From Phycisphaerales bacterium (GTDB taxonomy: Bacteria; Planctomycetota; Phycisphaerae; Phycisphaerales; SM1A02): 64,000 bases of DNA. The stretch's first letter is position 1; the number at the start of each line of letters is the position of its first letter. Location: positions 265,649 through 329,648 of the forward strand of contig JAQWNP010000016.1 in assembly GCA_029268515.1 (NCBI GenBank), written 5' to 3'. Positions 36,524 to 46,089 of this stretch are shown here, one piece after another. The notes beneath the pieces are model-generated. The model did no database searches. It saw only the letters and a program-made list of their open reading frames with translations, and was not told the DNA's origin. Position numbers and translations under genes: made by a program.

Positions 36524-36539
36524 GGGAGCCTTGGCTCCC
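36524..36539 (+). other. Stem-loop downstream of the Hc1-like gene
   Basis: GGGAGC and GCTCCC pair around a CTTG loop, 72 bases after the stop codon. No T-tract follows, so it is at most a weak terminator or a 3'-end stabiliser. Confidence 0.35.
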
Positions 36540-36658
36540 CGAAATATCGCATTGAACGAGATGATTGAGAACTAGCCAAATAAGCCTGTGTTATCAACAA
36601 GCCCTGTATCTAAATGATTGGGCCTTATGCTGGTAACACCTTGCTGTTAATATCGTTG

Positions 36659-36676
36659 ACGGCTGCGTGCAGCCGT
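36659..36676 (+). promoter_or_regulatory. Stem-loop just upstream of fabZ
   Basis: ACGGCTG and CAGCCGT form a perfect 7-bp stem with loop CGTG. It ends 27 bases before the fabZ start and shortly before its ribosome-binding site. It could influence translation of fabZ; no factor is known. Confidence 0.35.
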
Positions 36677-36703
36677 TCCTAGTTATCTGACGGAGAGGCC
36701 ACA

Positions 36704-37177
36704 TTGTCTGCTGCAGAAGTAATTGATATCTCAGCCATTGATCTCACTGAGATTGCGATCTCAGCTGATGAGGTCGGCGAAATGTTGCCGCAGTGCGGTG
36801 ATATGCGTCATTTAGACCATATCATCTACCATACGTCAGACTATTCTCAGGGCGTTGGTATTAAGTACGTTCGCAATGATGAATTCTGGGTCCCGTTTCA
36901 TATTCCGGGCCGCCCCCTTCTCCCTGGCGTTTTAATGATCGAGGCTGCAGCTCAACTGTGCTCGATTATGTTCCGCAGAAAAACAGGCAAAGACAATTTT
37001 CTCGGCTTTACGCGATGTGATCACGTCTCTTTCCGCGGCCAGGTCGAGCCTGGTGATGAACTTATCTTGACCCAGGAGGTCCTTAAATTCGGCCATCGTC
37101 GAATGGTGTGCAAGACACAAGGACTCGTCAAGGGGCGCATGGTCTTCGAAGGCCAAATTACTGGCATGACGATCTAG
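36704..37177 (+). CDS. fabZ: 3-hydroxyacyl-ACP dehydratase FabZ family
   Basis: Hot-dog-fold dehydratase of fatty acid elongation. The signature FHIPGRPLLPGVLMIEAAAQ contains the catalytic His (in the FHIPGRP segment) and Glu (in MIEAAAQ). It starts with TTG, preceded by GGAGAGG, and carries about 40 extra residues at the N-terminus before the conserved DHIIYH region. Length 157. It is followed closely by manA, without an evident pathway link. FabZ and FabA-like relatives share these residues; the short form favours FabZ. Confidence 0.88.
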   Translation: MSAAEVIDISAIDLTEIAISADEVGEMLPQCGDMRHLDHIIYHTSDYSQGVGIKYVRNDEFWVPFHIPGRPLLPGVLMIEAAAQLCSIMFRRKTGKDNFLGFTRCDHVSFRGQVEPGDELILTQEVLKFGHRRMVCKTQGLVKGRMVFEGQITGMTI

Positions 37178-37199
37178 TCCTCCGCGTTTGAGCCAAATT

Positions 37200-38192
37200 A
37201 TGGATGCACCCCCACTTGTCTTTGAACCCATTCTCAAATACCGGGTATGGGGCGGGCGAAAGCTTGCTCACTTAGGTAAGCAACTCCCCCCAGACGAAGT
37301 CATCGGTGAGTCTTGGGAGATTACCGATCTACCAGAAACCACTGAGGATGGGCAGTCACGCGTCGCTCATGGACCAATGGCTGGACGCACACTGCGATCA
37401 CTTATTCAAGAAGACCCCCAAGCGATACTCGGAACGGGCGCATCAGAAGATGATCCCTTCCCCTTGCTCATTAAATTTCTTGATGCCGAACAAAACCTAT
37501 CCGTTCAAGTGCATCCACCTCAGTCCTATGTGGAAAAACACTCGGACACCGCACTCAAGTCAGAAGCCTGGGTCATCCTGGCTGCCGAACCAGGCGCCCA
37601 ACTCTATATTGGATTACGAAAAGGGCTTTCTGCTGAGCGACTGAAGGCACAAGTCGAAGCAGGTACATTTCAAGACGAACTCATCCGTGTCGACGCCCAC
37701 GTCGGTGACTGCCATTATCTTCCTGCTGGAACTTGCCATGCACTCGGTGAAGGGATTGTGGTTGCTGAGATACAGACACCAAGTGATACCACTTTCCGAG
37801 TCTATGACTGGGGACGCACTGACCGAACAATGCATATTACAGAAGCAACCGAGTGCATTGACTTCGACAATCCCTTGCCGCCAAGTCAAACTGATGCGCC
37901 GATAGAACAAAGAGGTGAAGTTCGCATGCAGCGATTATGCGATTCACCATTCTTTACAATTGATCGACTTGAGGCCTTAGAAGATGAAGTCCTACCTATC
38001 GAAACCGGAGATCAACCCGTCATCTGGATGGTGCTTGATGGACGAGCTCGCATCGACAGTGCAGACCTAGACCACAACGCAGTTGAACTTAATCGCGGCA
38101 TGACAGCATTGCTTCCGGCCAGCCTAACCGGCTCAGAAGTTGCAATAGAGCGAGGCTGTATTTTGCTTGAGGTTCGGCCGTTAACGCATTGA
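37200..38192 (+). CDS. manA: Mannose-6-phosphate isomerase, class I
   Basis: Zinc cupin enzyme linking fructose 6-phosphate and mannose 6-phosphate, feeding surface sugar synthesis. Zinc ligands are visible in LSVQVHPPQSYVEKHSD (Gln and His), KSEAWVIL (Glu) and LPAGTCHALGEG (His). Length about 330, matching the short Bacillus-type enzyme. The ATG at 37200 is preferred to the in-frame TTG four codons earlier. It follows fabZ after 22 bases. Confidence 0.93.
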   Translation: MDAPPLVFEPILKYRVWGGRKLAHLGKQLPPDEVIGESWEITDLPETTEDGQSRVAHGPMAGRTLRSLIQEDPQAILGTGASEDDPFPLLIKFLDAEQNLSVQVHPPQSYVEKHSDTALKSEAWVILAAEPGAQLYIGLRKGLSAERLKAQVEAGTFQDELIRVDAHVGDCHYLPAGTCHALGEGIVVAEIQTPSDTTFRVYDWGRTDRTMHITEATECIDFDNPLPPSQTDAPIEQRGEVRMQRLCDSPFFTIDRLEALEDEVLPIETGDQPVIWMVLDGRARIDSADLDHNAVELNRGMTALLPASLTGSEVAIERGCILLEVRPLTH

Positions 38193-38379
38193 CCAAAAAC
38201 AAGGTCCGAAAACATTTTTCACTTGTTCGGAAGGCGCACGGGTCGATCTTTGCGCGTCATAGTCGTTATCAATAGCGCCCGTATTGCATTGCAGAGTCTG
38301 TCAACACAAGGCCGATGGAACGATCCGCGTCACGAGCAAAAGGGAAGTGGTTGTGACAGTATGATTGCACGAGTTGTTT

Positions 38380-38682
38380 ATGGATGTAACAAATACATCT
38401 TGGGTTCAGGCCCGCGCCGCCTTTGCACTGAAGTCTTCAGGGGGGTATCGCTGCGACGCAGCGCCGACTCTGAACCCTACAACTCGTGCAAATCAATCAC
38501 TCGCAAACACCACAACAAATGAGCTTATTGCTGGATCAGTACATCAGCCTCCCCACTTTGCTAGCGCAGCTGCCACAAGGCAATTGTCAACTGGACAATT
38601 ACAGTTGTATACGCGGCCTGCTGATCGTAATGAAGCGGCTGTAGGCGTTGCTCTCGGTAAATGCGTTGATTTACGCGCCTAG
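38380..38682 (+). CDS. Small protein of unknown function
   Basis: About 100 residues, not recognised. The translation is rich in Ala, Thr and Ser, and its end (LYTRPADRNEAAVGVALGKC) looks like ordinary coding sequence. The ATG at 38380 is chosen; a TTG at 38365 is in the same frame. No membrane span or metal motif is seen. It stands alone, 187 bases after manA and converging on proS. It could also be a spurious open frame. Confidence 0.45.
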   Translation: MDVTNTSWVQARAAFALKSSGGYRCDAAPTLNPTTRANQSLANTTTNELIAGSVHQPPHFASAAATRQLSTGQLQLYTRPADRNEAAVGVALGKCVDLRA

Positions 38683-38697
38683 TCAACCAGTCCGAAC

Positions 38698-40209
38698 TCA
38701 ATAAGACTTGCCCCAGATAACCCGCTGTACTGATGGCTCGCCTGTAAATGCACATGTGCCCGGCTCTGCGTCAGCTTGGCGGGGAACACATCGCACCGTT
38801 ACCTGTAGATCGTTTTTGATCTGACCTTCTAGTTCGGGATCGCCGTTGTAATGCGTTGAAGCAAAGCCACCACCGGAGTCCTGGCTGAAGAACTCATAGA
38901 ACGCTTCCTTCGTATCGATTGCATGTGTATGAGATTCGCGGAATGCAAGTGCCCGCTCAAACATACCTTGCTGAATCTCATCGAGTAGCTTCACAATCTC
39001 ACTCACAAATTGCTGTTTTGGAACCGAAGCTTTTTCCTTCGCAGGCTTGTCACGGCGAGCCATAAAGACACTGTCATTGGCCATGTCTCTTGGACCCACC
39101 TCGAGACGTATAGGAACGCCTTTCTTGACCCACTGCCAATTCTTTTCCCCGCCACGCAGATCACGCCCATCGATCTCAACCTCAATCTTACGACCGTGAT
39201 ACGTCTTTTGACGGAGCTCGTCCGCTAAAGCATGGCAATAGGCTTCCACCTCTTGTGGCTGATCGGCCTTAAATATGATTGGCATGATGACCACATGAGC
39301 CGGTGCAAGACGCGGTGGCAGCATCAGACCATCATCATCTGCATGGGTCATAATTAATCCACCAATCAACCGTGTCGATACACCCCAAGAGGTTGTCCAC
39401 GCGTGCGTACGTTGGCCATTTTCATCCAAAAATTGGATGTCTGAGGCTTTCGAAAAGTTCTGGCCTAAGAAGTGGCTGGTTCCTGCCTGTAAAGCCTTGA
39501 GATCTTGCATCATTGCTTCAATGCAATAGGTTCGAACAGCGCCTGGAAAACGCTCGGCCGCTGTCTTCTCACCTGTGATCACAGGCATCGCCATAAATTC
39601 ATTCGCGAACTTTGCGTAGACATCCAACATACGAATCGTATGCTCGGCGGCCTCTGCTTCAGTCGCATGCGCCGTATGTCCTTCTTGCCAAAGAAACTCA
39701 GTGGTTCTTAGAAATAGGCGTGTCCGCATCTCCCAGCGCACAACATTTGCCCACTGGTTAATAAGAAGCGGAAGATCACGGTATGACTCAACCCACTTGG
39801 AAAAGCTTGCTCCAATAATTGTCTCCGAGGTTGGCCGCACAACCAGTGGCTCCTCAAGTGGACCAGCTGGAACCAGCCCGCCCTCGGCACCCTCCTCTAG
39901 TCGATGGTGAGTGACCACCGCACACTCTTTTGCGAAACCATCAACGTGTTCAGCCTCCTTTTCAAGAAAGCTCAACGGTATAAATAGTGGGAAGTAAGCA
40001 TTTCGATGACCAGTGGCCTTGAACATCTCATCAAGTGACTTTTGAATGTTCTCCCAAAGAGCGTAGCCCCAGGGTTTAATGACCATGCATCCACGGACTG
40101 GTGAGACCTCCGCAAGGTCCGCACCCCGGATCACTTGTTGGTACCACTCCGGGTAGTCCTCTGCTCGTGTCGGAGAAATCGCTGTACGTTGTTTTGGCTT
40201 GTTCGTCAT
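38698..40209 (-). CDS. proS: Prolyl-tRNA synthetase, eukaryotic/archaeal type
   Basis: Charges tRNA-Pro. The short architecture, without the bacterial editing insertion between motifs 2 and 3, and the segments RGCMVIKPWGYALWENIQ, VRPTSETIIGASFSKWV and WQEGHTAHAT mark the eukaryotic/archaeal-like class found in a minority of bacteria. The anticodon-binding domain follows after about residue 290 and a C-terminal zinc-like domain ends the protein (CVPRQADAEPGTCAFTG). Length 503. Confidence 0.95.
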   Translation of the reverse strand: MTNKPKQRTAISPTRAEDYPEWYQQVIRGADLAEVSPVRGCMVIKPWGYALWENIQKSLDEMFKATGHRNAYFPLFIPLSFLEKEAEHVDGFAKECAVVTHHRLEEGAEGGLVPAGPLEEPLVVRPTSETIIGASFSKWVESYRDLPLLINQWANVVRWEMRTRLFLRTTEFLWQEGHTAHATEAEAAEHTIRMLDVYAKFANEFMAMPVITGEKTAAERFPGAVRTYCIEAMMQDLKALQAGTSHFLGQNFSKASDIQFLDENGQRTHAWTTSWGVSTRLIGGLIMTHADDDGLMLPPRLAPAHVVIMPIIFKADQPQEVEAYCHALADELRQKTYHGRKIEVEIDGRDLRGGEKNWQWVKKGVPIRLEVGPRDMANDSVFMARRDKPAKEKASVPKQQFVSEIVKLLDEIQQGMFERALAFRESHTHAIDTKEAFYEFFSQDSGGGFASTHYNGDPELEGQIKNDLQVTVRCVPRQADAEPGTCAFTGEPSVQRVIWGKSY

Positions 40210-40277
40210 ATACCGCCGAATTATAGAACGACCTTGACCATGCTCGCTATCCTCTGGTCAGGATCATTTACTGAGTG

Positions 40278-41210
40278 ATGACAAATCTACCTATGACAGC
40301 CTCCAGCCCCATCACCTCAAGCCGGGTTATTGCCGCGGATATCAAGCTGTCTCACAGCATCTTCGCTTTACCCTTTGCCCTTCTGGCAGCATTTTTGGTT
40401 GTCGCCAAGACCGGTGGATCAGTTGATTGGGTCAAATTCAGTAGTCAGCTTCTGTTAATCATACTAGCTATGATCTCGGCTCGAACGGTCGCCATGCTTT
40501 CCAATCGAATTCTTGATCGCAAGATCGATGCCACCAACCCACGAACGAAGAATCGTGCCATTCCTTCGGGAAGACTGCCCCTTAGACATGCAATTACGAC
40601 CCTGCTGACGGTGGCTCTCGTCTTCATGCTCATCTGCTTGGCCTTCGCTCTGTTTTTTGGCAACTGGTGGCCCCTCATCCTGGGCATTCCAGTGCTTCTA
40701 TGGATTGCTGTTTATCCACTATTAAAACGTTGGACCTGGGCTTGCCACCTTTACTTAGGCTCTGCCTTAGCTCTGAGTCCGATTGCTGTGGCCATTGCGA
40801 TAGAACCCAATGCCCTTTTTACAATTCCCGCCATCTGGCTGATTGCTGGAATGGTGCTGTGTTGGGTCGCGGGCTTCGATGTCATCTATGCACTTCAAGA
40901 TGAATCAATTGATCGCAGCCAAGGCATCTCTAGTATCCCCGCTCGTTTTGGCAGTGCCACCGCTCTTTGGCTAAGCCGCCTACTCCATCTCCTTGCAGTC
41001 GGATTCCTGGTAGCAACGGTCCTTATTGAACCAATCTTTGGCCTACTATTCTGGATTGGCATCGCGACTGTCTCTGCCCTGTTGCTCTATGAACATCTCA
41101 CAGTCGCTCGCTGGGGCACCACTCGGATGGCTTTGGCATTCTTCACACTTAATGGCATTATCAGCTGCATCCTTGGTGGACTGGGCATCATCGATACGCT
41201 CATTAACTAA
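40278..41210 (+). CDS. UbiA-family prenyltransferase (quinone synthesis)
   Basis: A polytopic membrane protein of about 310 residues with eight or nine spans. The two Asp-rich motifs are present: NRILDRKIDATNPRTKNRAI and DVIYALQDESIDRSQGISS. It fits 4-hydroxybenzoate polyprenyltransferase (UbiA) or the futalosine-pathway prenyltransferase MqnP, and the two cannot be told apart here. Given a probable menaquinone-using planctomycete, MqnP is the likelier role. The start could also be a GTG one codon upstream. Confidence 0.88.
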   Translation: MTNLPMTASSPITSSRVIAADIKLSHSIFALPFALLAAFLVVAKTGGSVDWVKFSSQLLLIILAMISARTVAMLSNRILDRKIDATNPRTKNRAIPSGRLPLRHAITTLLTVALVFMLICLAFALFFGNWWPLILGIPVLLWIAVYPLLKRWTWACHLYLGSALALSPIAVAIAIEPNALFTIPAIWLIAGMVLCWVAGFDVIYALQDESIDRSQGISSIPARFGSATALWLSRLLHLLAVGFLVATVLIEPIFGLLFWIGIATVSALLLYEHLTVARWGTTRMALAFFTLNGIISCILGGLGIIDTLIN

Positions 41211-41382
41211 TCAAGTAGAACAGCGTACCTGATCAGAGCAAACCCACTTGTGGGCTTATCAACAGAGCGATCACTGATGTATACCAAGGCCCTGAAACAT
41301 TCTCACGATCTACAGTTACAGCCAAAGCGAACTCACCACACTTCTAAGGTGAGATGAGTGCTTGACGAGCATCGTTCAAAGT

Positions 41383-42759
41383 TTATTGCGCCAGTGAGCC
41401 CATCGGATCCCAAGGAGGAAGCACGGTCGGCTCTTCTGACAACACCGCTTGTAGCTCTTTTGGGAGTCGTGACCGGTGACATGCAATCTCGAACATATGC
41501 TCATCGAACCAAGAGTCATTCATTGTGTAAAAGCCCTTGCGGCCGCTCTTATCACTGCCCCAACTGTTCTCCACTCTCCAACGGCGCGGCTTACCATCAA
41601 CTACATCAACACCTGTAAAGAGCATGGCATGGGTCATGAGCGTTTCGTGATAATCCAACCGACCCGCCTTATCAAGCGTAAATTCAGAGTCATAGATCTC
41701 ACCATACGTATAAAGATCACGATCCCAGAGCCCCAATTGACGTTGCATCTGCTTGCCGACATCACATCCAAACCAAACTGGCTCACCTGATTCAAGTACT
41801 TCTTGCGTAATAGACTTAATCATGTCCATCTCTACGTTGAGGTAAAGAACACGACCACCACCAACCACATTGCCAAGACATTCCACCGTATACATACGAC
41901 CTCGAGGGCTGCTTTCGCGTGGGTCATTTACAATGCAAACATACTCATCTAAATCAATATCAACATATTTAGCAGCAAATTCTCGAGGTGTCATTTCGCC
42001 GTCACGATGGAATTTTTTATCTTTGTCTTCCCATTGCCAATCAAAATTCTTTGGAGGCGTGCCCAGGTGAATACAAAGCATTCTCCATATCACTTCAAGA
42101 ATCTCATCCTTAGCAGCACGAACTTCTGACTCCTTCGCACCACTGGCGTGAATATCACGAAGTGCCTTTGCGCCCTCACGAAGTTTATGAATCACCATTG
42201 CATTCATTCTTCGAGAATGAGAAGAGCTCTCCGTTTCAGGCATCGCAGACTGAGGCACGAGCCCATGCTTACTCACAATGTTGACGAACATATTCCATTG
42301 GCCGCCATCATCGAGTGGTCGATCAAGTAAAAATGCAGGCACGCGATCATCAAGAGGGCGATCTGCTGTACTAATGATCTGCTCTAGAAAGTAATTTGCT
42401 CTTTCAAACTTATCCCAAAAGAACATGTAGTTCTGACTGAACTCGAATTCTTTGATGTTCATCTTTTTCATTGCACCAACTCTAAATAGATTCAGCGCGG
42501 CAAATAGCCAACATCTTCCAGATGCCTTCTGATTTGTGACCTCCCAATCATCTAAACGGGTCGAGAACGAGAAGTCTGTACTCGTTACCACAGATCGATC
42601 AAGAGCAACGTCTTCGATCGGGGTCTTTGTGACGGCATTCTGAGAAATCCGATTCCGAGGCCTACTTTCAAATGTGTCTCTCAAAGCATCAATCTGTCGT
42701 TCCGAAAGATTGCCGCTGTTTGTTTCTACTCTTTGGCCTGATCCAGCTAGTGTTGTCAT
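41383..42759 (-). CDS. pepC: Aminopeptidase C / bleomycin hydrolase family
   Basis: Papain-fold C1B cysteine aminopeptidase, cytosolic and normally hexameric. Catalytic residues are visible: Gln and Cys in NQKASGRCWLFAALNLF, His in HAMLFTGVDVVDG and Asn in VENSWGSDKSG. The C-terminal extension that blocks the active site in the family is present. Length 458. No signal peptide. A 171-base gap separates it from the prenyltransferase end. Confidence 0.95.
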   Translation of the reverse strand: MTTLAGSGQRVETNSGNLSERQIDALRDTFESRPRNRISQNAVTKTPIEDVALDRSVVTSTDFSFSTRLDDWEVTNQKASGRCWLFAALNLFRVGAMKKMNIKEFEFSQNYMFFWDKFERANYFLEQIISTADRPLDDRVPAFLLDRPLDDGGQWNMFVNIVSKHGLVPQSAMPETESSSHSRRMNAMVIHKLREGAKALRDIHASGAKESEVRAAKDEILEVIWRMLCIHLGTPPKNFDWQWEDKDKKFHRDGEMTPREFAAKYVDIDLDEYVCIVNDPRESSPRGRMYTVECLGNVVGGGRVLYLNVEMDMIKSITQEVLESGEPVWFGCDVGKQMQRQLGLWDRDLYTYGEIYDSEFTLDKAGRLDYHETLMTHAMLFTGVDVVDGKPRRWRVENSWGSDKSGRKGFYTMNDSWFDEHMFEIACHRSRLPKELQAVLSEEPTVLPPWDPMGSLAQ

Positions 42760-42856
42760 GACTTACTCCTTGCAGATTGTCTATACATCGTAGCAGGCCT
42801 AAGGAACTTGCCCCAATAGACCAGCGGCGATAAATCGTGCACAACCCAGGCTTACC

Positions 42857-42884
42857 TAAAAAAAAGCCCCGCCGAAGCGGGGCT
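42857..42884 (-). terminator. Intrinsic terminator of dnaK
   Basis: Reading the minus strand, AGCCCCGC-TTCG-GCGGGGCT forms a perfect 8-bp stem with a stable TTCG loop and is followed by eight T residues. It lies 55 bases after the dnaK stop codon. Confidence 0.93.
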
Positions 42885-42939
42885 CGCTGAATTTCAATGA
42901 GATGGGCAGATAGAAATTCCAGCAGTAGGGTTGTTTCTT

Positions 42940-44847
42940 TTAGTTACTGTCTTCCTTGACTTCATAATCAGCATCGATCACGTCATCAGCATTTGCTTCT
43001 GGGCTCTCTGGGGCCGAATCACCGGATGGCTGAGCCTGGTCCGCTGAAGTCGACTCATAGACAGCCTTGCCAAGTTGGATTGCGGCTTCATTAAGCTGCT
43101 TCAACGATGCTTCAATCGCTGCCTTATCTTCGCCCTTGACCTTATCGTCAAGGTTGCTCAAGGCTGATTCAATGCTTCCGCGCACATCTGGCGAGACTTT
43201 GTCGCCGTGCTCTTCAAGCTGCTTCTTCGTTGTATGAAGCACTTGTTCAGCCGCATTCTTTAGATCTACAAGAGCTCGACGCTCACGATCCTCGTCTGCA
43301 TGCGATTCTGCCTCTTGCTTCATACGATCGACTTCCTCAGTCGAGAGGCCTGATGAACCAGTAATCTCAATCTTCTGACTCTGCCCAGTGGCTTTATCAG
43401 TTGCCAATACGTTCAGAATGCCGTTGGCGTCAATGGCAAACTCAACTTCAATTTGTGGCATTCCACGAGGAGCAGGAGCAATACCGCTTAGATCAAAGCG
43501 ACCCAATGTGCGGTTATCCTTTGCAAAATCACGTTCACCTTGCAGAACATGAATGGTCACAGAAGTCTGGCTATCCGCCGCTGTTGAGAAGACTTCTTTT
43601 TTCGAAGTTGGGATCGTTGTATTTTTATCAATGAGCTTGGTCATCACACCACCGAGGGTTTCAACACCAAGGCTCAATGGAGTTACGTCGAGCAACAACA
43701 CGTCTTTGACGTCACCCTGCAGAACACCTGCTTGAATTGCTGCACCAATAGCAACAACCTCATCTGGGTTTATTGACTTATCAAGTTCGGCTGTTCCGAA
43801 AATCTCTTTGGCAAGCTCCTGCACTCTTGGAATACGAGTAGAACCACCAACCATGACCACGTCACCAATATCTGATGGGCTCAGGCCAGCATCCTTAAGT
43901 GAGGTTTCACAGGGCCCACGCAAACGTTCGAATAGATCATTACAAATACTGTCAAAAGTCGCTCGTGTGATCTTGACCTGAAGGTGCTTCGGCCCGTTTT
44001 GATCTGCCGTGATAAATGGAAGGTTGACATCTGTCTCCATTTGCTGTGACAGCTCACATTTCGCCTTCTCTGCGGCTTCTTTCAGACGCTGAAGTGCCAT
44101 TGCATCGCTACGAATATCGATGCCTTCCATTTTCTTAAACTCATCAGCAACATAATCAATCAATCGTTGATCAAAATCATCGCCGCCCAAGTGTCCATCA
44201 CCACTTGTTGATAGCACTTCAAAGACACCATCCCCAACATCGAGCAGAGAGATATCAAAAGTACCACCACCCAAGTCGAACACTGCAATTTTCTTATTGG
44301 TGTTCTTTTCAAGACCATAAGCAAGCGCAGCAGCAGTCGGCTCATTGATGATTCGCTCGACTGTCAAGCCTGCGATTTCACCGGCATCTTTCGTCGCTTT
44401 CCTTTGCGAATCGTTGAAATAAGCAGGAACGGTAATCACAGCCCGACTAATTGACTCACCAAGATAGTCTTCCGCTGTTCGTTTGAGCTCCTGAAGAATC
44501 ATTGCTGAAATCTCAGGTGGCGTATATGACTTACCTCGGGCGTCGACGGTTACGAGATCGTCGCTTCCACCTTCGATCCCGTAGGGAACAAGCTTCTCCT
44601 CAGACTCGACCTCATTATGCCGGCGTCCCATGAAACGCTTGATGGAGAAGACGGTATTTTCCGGATTCGTGATCTGCTGGTGCTTTGCCGCCTGACCAAC
44701 CAGCCGATCTCCCTTATCTGTAAATGCAACAACCGACGGGGTCGTGCGATTACCTGATGCGTTGATGAGCACTTTGGGTTGCTCACCTTCCATAACGGCG
44801 ACCACAGAGTTGGTGGTGCCTAAATCGATTCCAATAATTTTTGACAT
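42940..44847 (-). CDS. dnaK: Molecular chaperone DnaK (Hsp70)
   Basis: ATP-dependent chaperone. The ATG at 44847 ([14 protein letters not shown]) is the true start; GGAGG lies nine bases before it, and an open frame running 34 codons further upstream is not Hsp70-like. The nucleotide-binding domain shows [14 protein letters not shown] and [11 protein letters not shown], and the substrate domain follows [14 protein letters not shown]. The acidic C-terminus ends [11 protein letters not shown]. Length about 635. No grpE, dnaJ or hrcA lies nearby and no CIRCE element was found upstream. A strong terminator follows. Confidence 0.97.
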   Translation of the reverse strand: MSKIIGIDLGTTNSVVAVMEGEQPKVLINASGNRTTPSVVAFTDKGDRLVGQAAKHQQITNPENTVFSIKRFMGRRHNEVESEEKLVPYGIEGGSDDLVTVDARGKSYTPPEISAMILQELKRTAEDYLGESISRAVITVPAYFNDSQRKATKDAGEIAGLTVERIINEPTAAALAYGLEKNTNKKIAVFDLGGGTFDISLLDVGDGVFEVLSTSGDGHLGGDDFDQRLIDYVADEFKKMEGIDIRSDAMALQRLKEAAEKAKCELSQQMETDVNLPFITADQNGPKHLQVKITRATFDSICNDLFERLRGPCETSLKDAGLSPSDIGDVVMVGGSTRIPRVQELAKEIFGTAELDKSINPDEVVAIGAAIQAGVLQGDVKDVLLLDVTPLSLGVETLGGVMTKLIDKNTTIPTSKKEVFSTAADSQTSVTIHVLQGERDFAKDNRTLGRFDLSGIAPAPRGMPQIEVEFAIDANGILNVLATDKATGQSQKIEITGSSGLSTEEVDRMKQEAESHADEDRERRALVDLKNAAEQVLHTTKKQLEEHGDKVSPDVRGSIESALSNLDDKVKGEDKAAIEASLKQLNEAAIQLGKAVYESTSADQAQPSGDSAPESPEANADDVIDADYEVKEDSN

Positions 44848-45066
44848 AGTGTTTATCCTCCAGGAAGCAGGGCTCAAGGCCTCTGACTTCCGAATGCGAC
44901 CACAACCAACTGTGAGCGCACCTTCACTACCAATAGAAGAATGCAACATTGATGCCAGTTTTTACCCCCCCTAAGACCCCCTTTAAGAGGGTTTGTCGCA
45001 CCGTAACGGCAATAAGTGGAGCGCCGGCTGCCAGTTTGGCGGCCTCATGGGCATTACACTCTAGCG

Positions 45067-46089
45067 ATGCTGACCATTGGCCAAAAGAGCCTCCCGACAC
45101 CCCTACTGCTTGCGCCAATGGCCGGCTACTGTGATCTCGCCACACGCCTGATCTGTCGTGAGCTCGGCGGAGTGGGGCTCGCCAGCACCGATCTACTGAA
45201 CTCTCATAGCGTGCTCGCAGGGGGCCACCGCGTTAACCGCCTCACGGCGACCTGCGATTCTGACCGGCCTCTTTCGATGCAGCTCTATGGGAATCACAAT
45301 GATCCCCTTCCAGATGCAGCTCGCTGGGCTGTTGATCAGGGCGCTACGACGGTCGACATAAACATGGGATGCCCCGTCGACAAAGTCTGCAAAACAAATG
45401 GTGGATCTCTCCTCCTTTGTGATGTTGACCAAACCGTAAAGCTCTCCGCCAAAATAGTAGCGGCGATCAGCGCTAGCAACGTACCAGTAACAGCCAAGAT
45501 TCGCCTAGGGTGGGCATCAGATCAGATCATCGCACCGCAATTAGCAGCGCAGCTCGAATCAGTCGGAATACAAGCAATTACTGTTCATGGCCGTACGACA
45601 CAACAGCGTTTTGGAGGCCGTGTTGATCTCTCTGCCATCAGAGATGTCGTGCGTGCCGTCAAGAAAATACCCGTGATTGGCAATGGCGATATACGTGAGC
45701 CTGAGGATGCCATTGAAATGATGGCCGCAACAGGCTGCCAAGGCGTCATGATCGGACGAGGCGCACTACGTTGCCCATGGATCTTCAACCGCACCTGGGA
45801 GCTCATGCAAACAGGCCACAAAAGTCCAGAACCGCTTGCGGTCGAGAAGATTGATATTATTTCCCGCCACTTAGATCTGCTTTTAGAACATGCAGACGAG
45901 TTCACTGCCGTGCTCTGCCTAAGCAAACGCATTAGCTGGTATGGCAAGACAATGCGACATATCAAAGGGCTCAAAGAGCAAATTCGTCTTGCCAAAGACT
46001 CGAAGACAATACGACAGGCGCTTGCCCAATGGAGAGGCAAACTCAACTGTGAACCCGCATCAGCGATTGACGCTATTGCCTGCTTTTAA
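45067..46089 (+). CDS. tRNA-dihydrouridine synthase
   Basis: FMN-dependent TIM-barrel enzyme that reduces uridines in tRNA. Motifs: [40 protein letters not shown] with the catalytic Cys, [19 protein letters not shown] and [11 protein letters not shown] followed by [13 protein letters not shown]. It is closest to the DusB branch. The ATG at 45067 is taken as start. It diverges from dnaK and its stop shares bases with that of the next, convergent gene. Confidence 0.93.
   Translation: MLTIGQKSLPTPLLLAPMAGYCDLATRLICRELGGVGLASTDLLNSHSVLAGGHRVNRLTATCDSDRPLSMQLYGNHNDPLPDAARWAVDQGATTVDINMGCPVDKVCKTNGGSLLLCDVDQTVKLSAKIVAAISASNVPVTAKIRLGWASDQIIAPQLAAQLESVGIQAITVHGRTTQQRFGGRVDLSAIRDVVRAVKKIPVIGNGDIREPEDAIEMMAATGCQGVMIGRGALRCPWIFNRTWELMQTGHKSPEPLAVEKIDIISRHLDLLLEHADEFTAVLCLSKRISWYGKTMRHIKGLKEQIRLAKDSKTIRQALAQWRGKLNCEPASAIDAIACF

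Noticed and set aside
41243..41254. CCCAC-TT-GTGGG repeat between the prenyltransferase and pepC
   Set aside because: The stem is short and no T-tract follows on either strand, so I did not call a terminator.
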